In this document: one piece after another, positions 1 through 7,041 of the stretch
Numbering within the stretch: position 1 is the stretch's first letter
Layout: every line of letters starts with the position of its first letter
Source of the DNA: an uncultured Lachnospiraceae bacterium
GTDB taxonomy: Bacteria; Bacillota; Clostridia; Lachnospirales; Lachnospiraceae
Direction of reading: 5' to 3'
Length of the DNA: 28,131 nucleotides
Assembly: GCA_910588865.1 (NCBI GenBank)
Contig: CAJUSJ010000049.1
Span: 1-28,131, forward strand
The notes under the pieces: generated by a model
The model's input: only the letters and a program-made list of their open reading frames with translations
Databases searched by the model: none
Told to the model about the DNA's origin: nothing
Translations under genes and position numbers: made by a program

Positions 1-1
1 G

Positions 2-727
2 GTTCCCCAGGACCAGATGAAAAAAGAGGTCATGGAGATGCTTGAGACCGTGGATCTGGGCGGATTTGAGAACCGTTTCCCCAAGGAGATGTCCGGCGGA
101 CAGCGGCAGAGGGTGGCCCTGGCCAGAGCCCTGGTGATCAAGCCGGATCTGCTGCTTTTGGACGAGCCCTTAAGCAATCTGGACGCGAAATTGAGGGTAA
201 AGATGAGGGTGGAGATCCGCCGCCTCCAGCAGAAGTTCGGCTTCACGTCCATCTACGTTACCCACGACCAGGAGGAGTGCTTTGCCATCTCCGACAAGGT
301 GGCTATCATGAACCACGGGGTTATTGAGCAGATGGACAGTCCGTCCGCGATCTATAACCACCCCAAGACCGAATTTATCGCCCGTTTTGTGGGATTTGAG
401 AACTTTATGGATATTAAGAAGACTGACCGTGACGGAGTATATCTTTTGCCCGATGGCAGTCCGATTCAGGTGGAAGGAACAGGAGAGGGGGAGTGCCGAA
501 AGGCATGTATCCGCCCTGAGGATATTCTTATCATCCCGGATGGGTCCAGGGCACCCAACCCACTGACAGGAGAGGTTATGGTAAGTACATTTCTTGGAAA
601 GCGCAACCAGTACAACGTGCGAACTGCCATCGGCGAGTTCGAGGTGAGCACGGACCAGGAGAGTGTTTACAAAATAGGAGATCAGGTCATATTGTCCCTG
701 GCTCCGGGCAAAATTATCTTGCTTTAG
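2..727 (+). CDS. ABC transporter ATP-binding protein, PotA type (5' end outside window)
   Basis: This is the ATPase subunit that powers an importer, probably for polyamines. The reading frame is open to the left edge, so the N-terminus with the Walker A P-loop lies outside the window. Visible are the ABC signature (MSGGQRQRVALARAL), Walker B (LLLLDEPLSNLDAKLR) and the switch histidine (YVTHDQEE). About 120 C-terminal residues follow, as expected for the regulatory TOBE domain of the PotA/CysA/MalK group. The stop is 19 bases before the next gene, which encodes the binding protein, so the genes are an operon. The polyamine assignment rests on the PotD- and PotC-like neighbours. Iron(III) or another small cation or organic substrate is possible. 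Confidence 0.9.
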   Translation, partial: VPQDQMKKEVMEMLETVDLGGFENRFPKEMSGGQRQRVALARALVIKPDLLLLDEPLSNLDAKLRVKMRVEIRRLQQKFGFTSIYVTHDQEECFAISDKVAIMNHGVIEQMDSPSAIYNHPKTEFIARFVGFENFMDIKKTDRDGVYLLPDGSPIQVEGTGEGECRKACIRPEDILIIPDGSRAPNPLTGEVMVSTFLGKRNQYNVRTAIGEFEVSTDQESVYKIGDQVILSLAPGKIILL

Positions 728-746
728 AAAAGGAGAGAAAAAGATT

Positions 747-1919
747 ATGAAAAAAAGATGGTTAAGTATTGTGATGGCAGCCGCCATGACAGCGTCTCTG
801 GCCGGGTGCGGAAGTTCTGGTCAGGCCGACAGCACAACAGCCGCTCCCACAACCGCGGCGGCTGGCGCGGACGGGGCAGAGACCACAGCGGCCGCCTCCG
901 GAGAGACTCAGGCAGTGGAGACAGAGGCCCCAGGGGCTGACCTTCCTTCCTTTGAGGGACAGCAGCTGAGGATCTCCACATTCTCTTTTAACGCGGAGCT
1001 GCTTCAGAAGAATGTGTACGATCCCTTTATGGAAGCTACGGGATGCGAACTCATCGTGGAAGGCGGCAAGAACGCGGAGCGTGTCACCAAGATCAAGGAG
1101 ACTCCGGAAAATTATGACGTGGTGATCATCGGCGACGCCTTTGTGGCGGATATGATCGACGCGGGCCTCATCGATACCATTGATTCCAGCAAGCTCACCA
1201 ATTTAGACGGTCTCTATGACAACGCGAAGGCTCCCCTGGGAGATGAGTACGGCCCTGCCTACACATTCAACAGGCTGGGTATTGTGTATGACAAGTCAAC
1301 CTGCCCCATTGAGATCACTTCCTGGGAAGATCTGTGGAATCCGGAGTTGGAAGACAGCATCGCCATCCCCGATATTACCACAACCTCCGGTCCCCTTCTG
1401 TACTATTCCGTGGCAAAGATGATGGGATTGACTCCGGGAACCGATGACGACGCCCTGTTCGCCAAGTTTGAGGAATTAAAGCCAAACATCATGAAGACCT
1501 ACACCAGCGCCAATGACACCATCACCATGCTGAACCAGGGTGAGATCTCCGTGGCGGTGCTCCTTGACTACTCCTACACGGCAGCCAAATCCGCTTCTGA
1601 AGACTATGTGTGGGTTGACCCGTCTGAGGGTGTATACAGCGGATTTAACACCATCAACATCGTGAAAGGCTGTCCCAACAAGGACCTGGCCCAGGCGTTC
1701 ATTGATTTTTATATCTCCAAGGAAGTGCAGCTTGCCGAGGCTTTGGACGGCGTGGACTCTCCGGTGCGGACCGATGTGGAGCTGACCCCGGACCAGGCGG
1801 CAAACTTTACTTACGGCAAGGAAATGATCGACAACCTGCTGATTCCTGACTGGACTGTCATCAACGCCAACAAGGCTGACTGGACCGCCAGATGGAATGA
1901 GCTGTTCTCAGTACAGTAA
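747..1919 (+). CDS. Extracellular solute-binding lipoprotein, PotD-like (spermidine/putrescine type)
   Basis: This 390-residue binding protein should capture substrate outside the membrane and deliver it to the adjacent importer. The start is supported by an AGGAGAG ribosome site just upstream. A lipoprotein signal is plain: a basic N-terminus, a hydrophobic stretch and a lipobox LAGC with Cys21 as the lipidated residue. A low-complexity Thr/Ala/Gly/Glu linker of about 45 residues tethers the folded domain to the membrane. The remainder resembles periplasmic binding proteins of the polyamine group, including the segment GPAYTFNRLGIVYDKS and a SWEDLW motif seen in PotD relatives. Substrate is inferred from family resemblance. 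It sits between the ATPase and permease genes. Confidence 0.88.
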   Translation: MKKRWLSIVMAAAMTASLAGCGSSGQADSTTAAPTTAAAGADGAETTAAASGETQAVETEAPGADLPSFEGQQLRISTFSFNAELLQKNVYDPFMEATGCELIVEGGKNAERVTKIKETPENYDVVIIGDAFVADMIDAGLIDTIDSSKLTNLDGLYDNAKAPLGDEYGPAYTFNRLGIVYDKSTCPIEITSWEDLWNPELEDSIAIPDITTTSGPLLYYSVAKMMGLTPGTDDDALFAKFEELKPNIMKTYTSANDTITMLNQGEISVAVLLDYSYTAAKSASEDYVWVDPSEGVYSGFNTINIVKGCPNKDLAQAFIDFYISKEVQLAEALDGVDSPVRTDVELTPDQAANFTYGKEMIDNLLIPDWTVINANKADWTARWNELFSVQ

Positions 1920-1965
1920 ATACCACGGCTGCCATGTGCTGGCGGCGGCAAAGGAGTAGTTTTCC

Positions 1966-2745
1966 ATGAAAAAGAGCAAATCTCTGTTTATTGTTACTTT
2001 GCTGGTATATGTGTTTCTGATCGGCCCCCTGCTTGTGATTATGGCGGCTTCTTTCAGCGACACTACCTATCTGAAGTTTCCGGGAGAGGGCTTTACCCTG
2101 CGGTGGTATCAGCAGATCCTGCAGGTAAAGAGCTTCGGGAGCGCGGCAAAAAACAGTATTATCATCGCCTTTGCGGGCACTTTTGTGGCACTGCTCCTGG
2201 GGCTGCCGGCAGCCTACGCCTTAAACCGCTACCGTTTTAAGGGGAAGGAACTGATCAAGAGCCTGTTTTTGTCTCCAGTGCTCATCCCGGTCATTGTTCT
2301 GGGCTTTGTAATGCTCAGGTATGTGGTAAACCGGTTCAAGCTTCCGGCCATGCCCAGCCTCCTGATCGGCCACACCATACTGTCCATCCCTTATGTCATG
2401 AGGGTGGTGACTTCCAGCCTTGCCAATTTTGACTTCTCCATGGAGGAGGCGTCCAGGATTCTGGGGGCGGGAAATGTGTACACCTTTTTCCATATCCTGC
2501 TGCCCAATATCAAGTCCGGTATCGTGTCAGCGTGTATCATGGCGATTATCAATTCCTTTAACAATGTGTCCCTGTCAGCCTTCCTCACCAGCGCGGGAGT
2601 GTCCATGCTGCCTATTGAGATGATGGCTTATGTGGAGTACCATTTTGATCCCACCATCGCGGCTCTTGCCACCTTGCTGATGGTAATCACTTTGGGAGTT
2701 ATGCTGGTGATCGAGAAGACGCTGGGACTGAAAAGCGTGGTTTAA
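1966..2745 (+). CDS. ABC transporter permease, PotC-like
   Basis: This 259-residue integral membrane protein has about six hydrophobic segments, starting with one at residues 8-28. It carries the cytoplasmic EAA loop that docks on the ATPase (E160, E161, A162, then ILGAG and a PNI segment). It resembles PotC-type permeases of polyamine importers. An AAGGAG site lies about 10 bases before the ATG. It is the last gene of the operon and is followed at once by a terminator. Only one permease is seen. PotABCD-type systems normally have two, so the partner (PotB-like) is expected upstream of the window, before the ATPase gene. Confidence 0.9.
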   Translation: MKKSKSLFIVTLLVYVFLIGPLLVIMAASFSDTTYLKFPGEGFTLRWYQQILQVKSFGSAAKNSIIIAFAGTFVALLLGLPAAYALNRYRFKGKELIKSLFLSPVLIPVIVLGFVMLRYVVNRFKLPAMPSLLIGHTILSIPYVMRVVTSSLANFDFSMEEASRILGAGNVYTFFHILLPNIKSGIVSACIMAIINSFNNVSLSAFLTSAGVSMLPIEMMAYVEYHFDPTIAALATLLMVITLGVMLVIEKTLGLKSVV

Positions 2746-2756
2746 TAAACAGCGAA

Positions 2757-2788
2757 AAAGGCCTTCCGTTTTGGAGGGCCTTTCCTTT
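2757..2788 (+). terminator. Rho-independent terminator of the polyamine-type operon
   Basis: An 11-bp stem (AAAGGCCTTCC pairing with GGAGGGCCTTT, one G-U pair) closes a GTTTT loop. A T-rich tail follows. It lies 12 bases after the permease stop. Confidence 0.88.
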
Positions 2789-2809
2789 CGCCTTGAGGCC
2801 GGAAGCTTC

Positions 2810-2838
2810 TTGAGTTCAGGCGGAAAACATGTTATCAT
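2810..2838 (+). promoter_or_regulatory. Predicted sigma-A promoter for the 2954-4462 (or 5159) gene block
   Basis: TTGAGT and TATCAT are separated by exactly 17 bases. A short palindrome, ATACC-CAAA-GGTAT at 2845-2858, falls where transcription would begin and could be an operator. It lies downstream of the terminator at 2757 and about 115 bases before the first start codon. Predicted from sequence only. Confidence 0.55.
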
Positions 2839-2953
2839 GAAGTCATACCCAAAGGTATACAAGGGAGGCGGGAGGGGCCGTGATGATTTGGAAGAGTCTT
2901 GGGAGAGCATAAACAGGAGCTTTATAAAATTTTAGAAAGCAGGAGAGAACCAG

Positions 2954-3286
2954 ATGATTATAGAGAAAAATCAAAAAGAGCTGGATGCCATGGAGCAATT
3001 TCACAAGGGAAACCGACAGGAAGGCTTGCGGCTGCAGGAAGAATTCGCGGCGGAGTTCAGGGAGGAATACAAAGATAAAGACCACTGCTCCTGCAAAAAG
3101 GCCTGCCGTTATCACGGCAACTGCAAGGAATGTGTGGCTATCCACAGGGCGCATCAGGAGCATGTGCCCAACTGCATGAGACCCATTATCAACGCGAAGA
3201 TAAAACTTCTGTCCGAACTGACAGAACACACCATTGCCAATGAGATCAAACCTCCCCAGGAGATACTGAGAAAGGAATTTCAATAG
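2954..3286 (+). CDS. Small Cys/His-rich protein of unknown function
   Basis: This is a 110-residue cytosolic protein with no signal peptide or membrane segment. The N-terminal 40 residues are charged and helical-looking. The centre holds a dense putative metal-binding cluster: C45, C47, C51, H54, C57, C60, H64, H67, H70 and C74. This spacing (CxC, CxxHGxCxxC, HR, PxC) recalls small uncharacterised Cys-rich clostridial proteins such as those grouped under DUF6485, though this copy is longer. I do not recognise a defined function. The ATG is preceded by AGGAGAG. It is 12 bases upstream of the GNAT/AlkD fusion gene and probably cotranscribed with it. Confidence 0.75.
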   Translation: MIIEKNQKELDAMEQFHKGNRQEGLRLQEEFAAEFREEYKDKDHCSCKKACRYHGNCKECVAIHRAHQEHVPNCMRPIINAKIKLLSELTEHTIANEIKPPQEILRKEFQ

Positions 3287-3298
3287 GTACATATAGAG

Positions 3299-4462
3299 AT
3301 GAAAATACTTGAAACAGAACGATTATATCTGCGGAAAATGGGTCCGGATGATTTTGAGGATCTGTGTAAAATCCTGGGGGATGAGGAGACCATGTATGCC
3401 TATGAGGGGGCATTTAGCCATGAGGAAGCGCGGGAGTGGCTTGACAGACAGATGGCCCGCTATGAAAAATGGGGTTTTGGCCTGTGGGCAGTGATTTTAA
3501 AGGAAAACGGTGAGATGATCGGGCAGTGCGGGCTGACAATGCAGCCGTGGAAGGACCAGGAGGTCCTGGAGATCGGCTATCTGTTCCGGCGGTCATATTG
3601 GCATAAAGGATATGCCTCGGAGGCCGCGAAGGGCTGCAAGAAATATGCTTTCCAGGTGCTGAAGGCGGATCAGGTCTGCTCCATCATCCGGGATACCAAC
3701 ACAGCATCCCAGAATGTGGCTCTCAGAAACGGCATGGCAGTAAAGGACAGCTGGACAAAACATTACCGGGGTGTTGACATGCCCCATTACCGGTATGTGG
3801 CCGTCAGACCTACAGAGGGGGATGAGTACGCGGGATACCTGTCAAAGCTGATTCCGGAAAAAGACAGTCTGAAGCTTGTGAAAACCCAGGCCAAGGCATA
3901 CTATCAGTCTCACTCCAGCGGCCAATGCTTTCGCGTGGGGCTGGGGCTGTATGAGTCAGATAATTTCCAGGTACAGGAAGTGGGGGTTTTTCTGTTGGGC
4001 TATGGGGCCCATGATTACCCTGAGGCTTTAGCCTTCTTAAAAAATACCGTTAGCCGTCATTACAGCTGGAAGGTCCAGGAGACCCTGGCCATGGCATTTG
4101 ACAACCACTGCAAGCTTATAGGATATGAAAATGCCCTGCCTCTCATAAAAGAGTGGTTTGGCAGCAGCCAGGCCAATGTGCGCCGGGCAGTGTCAGAGGG
4201 ACTGCGGGTGTGGACAAGCCGCCCCTATTTTAAAGATAATCCCCAGGCGGCCATCAGCCTGCTGGCAGAGCACAGAGACGATGCCAGCGAGTATGTGCGC
4301 AGGTCTGTGGGAAATGCTATAAGAGATATCAGCAAAAAGCACGGAGCGCTGGTTTCAAAAGAGCTGAGTACATGGGATCTGTCATCTAGGGAAGTGAAAC
4401 AGGTGTACAAGCTGGCGGGCAGGTTTATAATGGAAAAGGCAGACCAGGCAGCGCGGGGGTAA
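3299..4462 (+). CDS. GNAT acetyltransferase fused to a C-terminal AlkD-like HEAT-repeat domain
   Basis: This 387-residue protein has two domains. Residues 1 to about 170 form a GNAT N-acetyltransferase of the RimJ/RimL type: the opening ETERLYLRKMGPDDFEDL, the IGQCGL strand, and the acetyl-CoA site region GYLFRRSYWHKGYASEA. Residues from about 180 to the end resemble the helical-repeat fold of DNA alkylation repair (AlkD/AlkC-like) proteins, with segments such as EVGVFLLGYGAHDYPEAL, WKVQETLAMAF and YVRRSVGNAIRDISKKH. In that family the repeats wrap DNA and excise cationic alkylated bases. Whether this copy is an active glycosylase cannot be seen. There is no strong ribosome site, so translation may be coupled to the upstream gene. 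The reading frame is continuous across the junction. Confidence 0.85.
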   Translation: MKILETERLYLRKMGPDDFEDLCKILGDEETMYAYEGAFSHEEAREWLDRQMARYEKWGFGLWAVILKENGEMIGQCGLTMQPWKDQEVLEIGYLFRRSYWHKGYASEAAKGCKKYAFQVLKADQVCSIIRDTNTASQNVALRNGMAVKDSWTKHYRGVDMPHYRYVAVRPTEGDEYAGYLSKLIPEKDSLKLVKTQAKAYYQSHSSGQCFRVGLGLYESDNFQVQEVGVFLLGYGAHDYPEALAFLKNTVSRHYSWKVQETLAMAFDNHCKLIGYENALPLIKEWFGSSQANVRRAVSEGLRVWTSRPYFKDNPQAAISLLAEHRDDASEYVRRSVGNAIRDISKKHGALVSKELSTWDLSSREVKQVYKLAGRFIMEKADQAARG

Positions 4463-4474
4463 GGGGGAGAGTTT

Positions 4475-4768
4475 TTGAAAAAAACTGGAATTGACGACAA
4501 AGTCATAGAAGAGATACAGGGCCTGGCAAAAAAAAATAAGGTAGACAAGGTGATTCTTTTTGGTTCCCGGTCGAGAGGAGATTATCAGCGCGCCAGTGAT
4601 ATTGATCTGGCGGTAAGCGGAGGGGATATCACAGGTTTTGCCTTGGACGTGGATGAAGAGACTTCAACGCCGCTGAAATATGATGTGCTGGATTTAGACG
4701 GGACAATGGGGGAAGAACTGCGGGAGTCCATCAGAAGGGAAGGCATTGTGCTCTATGAAAAAATTTGA
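4475..4768 (+). CDS. MNT-domain nucleotidyltransferase (putative type VII antitoxin, MntA-like)
   Basis: This 97-residue protein is a minimal nucleotidyltransferase. It starts at TTG, 5 bases after a GGGGGAGA ribosome site. The family signature GSX10DxD is intact: G30-S31, then D42 and D44 (GSRSRGDYQRASDIDLAV). A later acidic strand (KYDVLDLD) can supply the third metal ligand. In characterised MntA/HepT systems this enzyme adds AMP units to a tyrosine of the HEPN toxin and silences it. The next gene encodes a HEPN protein and overlaps this one by 14 bases, the usual arrangement. Related pairs in Haemophilus (HI0073/HI0074) were first described only as nucleotidyltransferase plus substrate-binding subunit. 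Confidence 0.85.
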   Translation: MKKTGIDDKVIEEIQGLAKKNKVDKVILFGSRSRGDYQRASDIDLAVSGGDITGFALDVDEETSTPLKYDVLDLDGTMGEELRESIRREGIVLYEKI

Positions 4769-5159
4769 CAATTATGTTTCCAACCTGAGGGTGCTTGAGA
4801 GGGCTGGCAAGGAGGATCTGGATAATGAATTTATTGTCAGCGGGATCATTGACAAGTTTTCGATTCAATTTGAGTTGGGGTGGAAAGTGCTAAAAGAGCT
4901 GCTGAAATATGAGGGCAGCAAGACCGCGGTGACAGGTTCACCAAGAGGCATTATTAAGGAAGCATATGGGATTTATCCATTTTTTGACGGGGCTGTCTGG
5001 CTGAGTATGCTGAGAGACCGCAATGACATGTCTCATATTTATGATGGAAATGCCGCAAAAGAGCTGGTGGACCGGATTCTTGAAACTTATATTCCCCAAT
5101 TCGCGAAATTGGAGAGAGAATTGGTCAGCCTCTATGGGACTATGCTGAAGAAATCATAA
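4755..5159 (+). CDS. HEPN-domain protein, HI0074 family (putative type VII toxin, HepT-like)
   Basis: This is a 134-residue all-helical protein of the nucleotidyltransferase substrate-binding (HI0074) family. I chose the ATG at 4755 because it gives the family-typical N-terminus (MKKFDNYVSNL). A TTG nine bases upstream is possible. The HEPN ribonuclease motif RX4HXY is complete: R89, H94 and Y96 in RNDMSHIYD. In HepT toxins R and H are the RNase residues and the Tyr is the AMPylation target of the partner MNT enzyme, so all residues needed for a type VII toxin-antitoxin pair are present. Toxicity is inferred, not shown. Confidence 0.85.
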   Translation: MKKFDNYVSNLRVLERAGKEDLDNEFIVSGIIDKFSIQFELGWKVLKELLKYEGSKTAVTGSPRGIIKEAYGIYPFFDGAVWLSMLRDRNDMSHIYDGNAAKELVDRILETYIPQFAKLERELVSLYGTMLKKS

Positions 5160-5183
5160 AATCGAAATAAGTGAGGAGAGAAA

Positions 5184-6566
5184 GTGAAAGGGAAGAAGCT
5201 GGAAAAGAAAAGCCGGGTCCTGTTGGTGGGGGCGGTATTGCTCTGCTTAAGCGGCTGCGGAAACCAGGCAAAGGCCACCACCATGCATCTGGTCAGGACG
5301 GAAGGGACGGTGGGGGTCACAGATGAGGATCAAAAGGATGTGGCCCTTATAGACCAGTTGGGCCTGTACAGCGGCTATGAGGTGGGAACCCGGACCCAGA
5401 GCTACGCGTGGATTGATCTGGATGACGTGAAGCTGACCAAAATGGACGCGGACAGCCAGGTGGAGATCCAGAAGACGGGAAAGGATCTGGAGATCCTGGT
5501 GAACTATGGAAATCTGTTTTTCAATGTGACAAAGCCTCTGGAAGCGGATGAGACCATGACCATCCGCACGTCCAACATGATGGTGGGCATACGGGGAACC
5601 TGCGGCTGGGTGGAGGTGGAGGACCCGGATCACATGAAGATCTTTCTGCTGGAGGGCAGCGTGTCCTGCGCGGTCGCGGACCCTGGTTCGGGGCAGGAAG
5701 TGACAGAGACCGTAAACGCCGGGGAGACCGGGCGTTTGACAGCCTGGTCAGAGGAAGAGGAAGGGAGCATCCAAGTGGAAAAGCTTCCCTACACATCTGT
5801 GCCCGACTTTGTGCTTGAGGAACTGGATGCTCCCATGACTCAGGAAGTACAGGACAAGGCAGCGGAGGAGTCGGAGGCAGCCAGGATCGCGGAGGAAGAG
5901 GCGGCCCGGGCCGCGGAGGAGGAGCAAAAGAAACAGGAGGACGACAACCGGCGTTTGGCCCTTCTCAATGAGCTGCTGGCGGCCCGGGCCGACGGAAGGG
6001 CCATGTATGTGCTGCAGGCAGATATGAACAGGGACGGGATGGAGGACCTTCTGTTCTTTGGAGCCCACAGATATCCGGCCAATGGAGGCCGCACAGACTG
6101 GGGATTTACCGCCTGCCTGTGGGATGGACAGCAGACCCAGCTGGTGGATCTGACCAATGTGCCAAGAGACTATTTGAACCTTTTCGGGGCCAGTGGCTAC
6201 GGCGTTTACCGGGAGAGGGCCACTGGAGATATCTATGTCCGGTACGATTTCGGTATGGACTCTGTGGTAGAATGTACTTTTATGTCCGTGGACAATACGG
6301 TGGATATGAGGTATGACTATCAATACGAGACCGAGGAGGGAAGGGCTGACGGGGCCTTGAAGCGGCAGCAGAGAGATGACCAGATCGACCAACGGTTTGA
6401 GCTGATTGAAACCATGATCTTCTCGGAGAACCCGTATGATAACGGATATTTCTGGTCAATATACTGGGATGGCAGCGGACAGCGCCCGGAAGATCCGCCC
6501 TTTGCCAGCACCTTGGATCAGGTGGAGCAGGATCTTACCCCGGAAGGGCTCTCTTTTGGCCTGTAG
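5184..6566 (+). CDS. FecR-domain lipoprotein with charged coiled coil and Ca-loop-like C-terminal region
   Basis: This is a 460-residue surface lipoprotein starting at GTG after a GAGGAG site. The lipobox LSGC places the lipidated residue at Cys25. Residues about 33-190 match the FecR fold: a repeated beta pattern with GTVGVTDEDQ, LGLYSGYEVGT, SYAWIDLDD and the typical core TSNMMVGIRGTCGWVEV. Residues about 215-260 are an Ala/Glu-rich coiled coil. The C-terminal part contains D280, N282, D284, G285 and D288 (DMNRDGMED), a calcium-loop pattern like that in FG-GAP and dockerin repeats. In Bacillota, FecR-domain proteins are not limited to iron signalling and are often envelope-associated. It lies 24 bases after the HEPN gene. 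Its partner is not known. Confidence 0.85.
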   Translation: MKGKKLEKKSRVLLVGAVLLCLSGCGNQAKATTMHLVRTEGTVGVTDEDQKDVALIDQLGLYSGYEVGTRTQSYAWIDLDDVKLTKMDADSQVEIQKTGKDLEILVNYGNLFFNVTKPLEADETMTIRTSNMMVGIRGTCGWVEVEDPDHMKIFLLEGSVSCAVADPGSGQEVTETVNAGETGRLTAWSEEEEGSIQVEKLPYTSVPDFVLEELDAPMTQEVQDKAAEESEAARIAEEEAARAAEEEQKKQEDDNRRLALLNELLAARADGRAMYVLQADMNRDGMEDLLFFGAHRYPANGGRTDWGFTACLWDGQQTQLVDLTNVPRDYLNLFGASGYGVYRERATGDIYVRYDFGMDSVVECTFMSVDNTVDMRYDYQYETEEGRADGALKRQQRDDQIDQRFELIETMIFSENPYDNGYFWSIYWDGSGQRPEDPPFASTLDQVEQDLTPEGLSFGL

Positions 6567-6577
6567 GATTTTTTGAT

Positions 6578-6606
6578 TTGCCAAAAACAACATTGTATTG
6601 TATGAT
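6578..6606 (+). promoter_or_regulatory. Predicted sigma-A promoter upstream of the zf-HC2 gene and polA
   Basis: TTGCCA and TATGAT are separated by 17 bases, starting 12 bases after the FecR gene stop. Transcription would start about 30 bases before the zf-HC2 start codon and may continue into polA and coaE. Confidence 0.7.
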
Positions 6607-6644
6607 AGAGGACAGAGAGGTTCTTTGGGAAGGAGGTGCCGGAG

Positions 6645-6998
6645 TTGACCTGCAAGGAGGCGGAGAGCCTGGTTATGGCCTATATTCACCATGAGATGGA
6701 TGTCCAGAAGATGGAGGAGTTTTTGGAGCACATTGATGGCTGCGAGAACTGCCGGGAGGAGCTTGAGATCTACTATACCGTGGAGGCGGGCATCCGGCAG
6801 CTGGATTCCGACGGGGACCGGGACTATTACAATATCAAAGGAGACATGGAGGCGGACATTACCGCCTCCAGACAGAAGATCTACAGTGTGCGCCTGCTGA
6901 CCATCCTGCGGTACGCCGCGGACACCCTGGCATTTATGAGCCTGGTGGTAATGCTGCTTTTGCAGGCGCGGATCTGGTGGCAGACCGGGATCTTCTGA
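6645..6998 (+). CDS. Zinc-finger (zf-HC2/ZAS) anti-sigma-like membrane protein
   Basis: This is a 117-residue protein. I chose the TTG at 6645 because AGGAGGT lies 7 bases before it. The GTG at 6636 overlaps that ribosome site. The N-terminus has the zinc anti-sigma pattern: C3, then H29, C33 and C36 (HIDGCENC). A single membrane segment spans about residues 93-111 near the C-terminus. Proteins of this fold usually bind and hold a sigma factor at the membrane, or act as related regulators. No sigma factor gene is adjacent here. The upstream neighbour encodes a FecR-domain lipoprotein, and in FecIR systems FecR regulates a sigma factor, so a link is possible but unproven. Confidence 0.75.
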   Translation: MTCKEAESLVMAYIHHEMDVQKMEEFLEHIDGCENCREELEIYYTVEAGIRQLDSDGDRDYYNIKGDMEADITASRQKIYSVRLLTILRYAADTLAFMSLVVMLLLQARIWWQTGIF

Positions 6999-7041
6999 GA
7001 GACGGCGGTTGTCCGCCAACAGAAACTGGAGGATTTTGACC

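Noticed and set aside
5748..6392. Minus-strand frame of 214 codons opposite the FecR gene
   Set aside because: Its Leu/Arg-rich tract is the reverse of the Glu/Ala coiled coil on the plus strand. No domain is recognisable.
7009..7041. Upstream extension of polA
   Set aside because: The extra 11 codons have no ribosome site and no family similarity. GGAGGA sits before the ATG at 7042.
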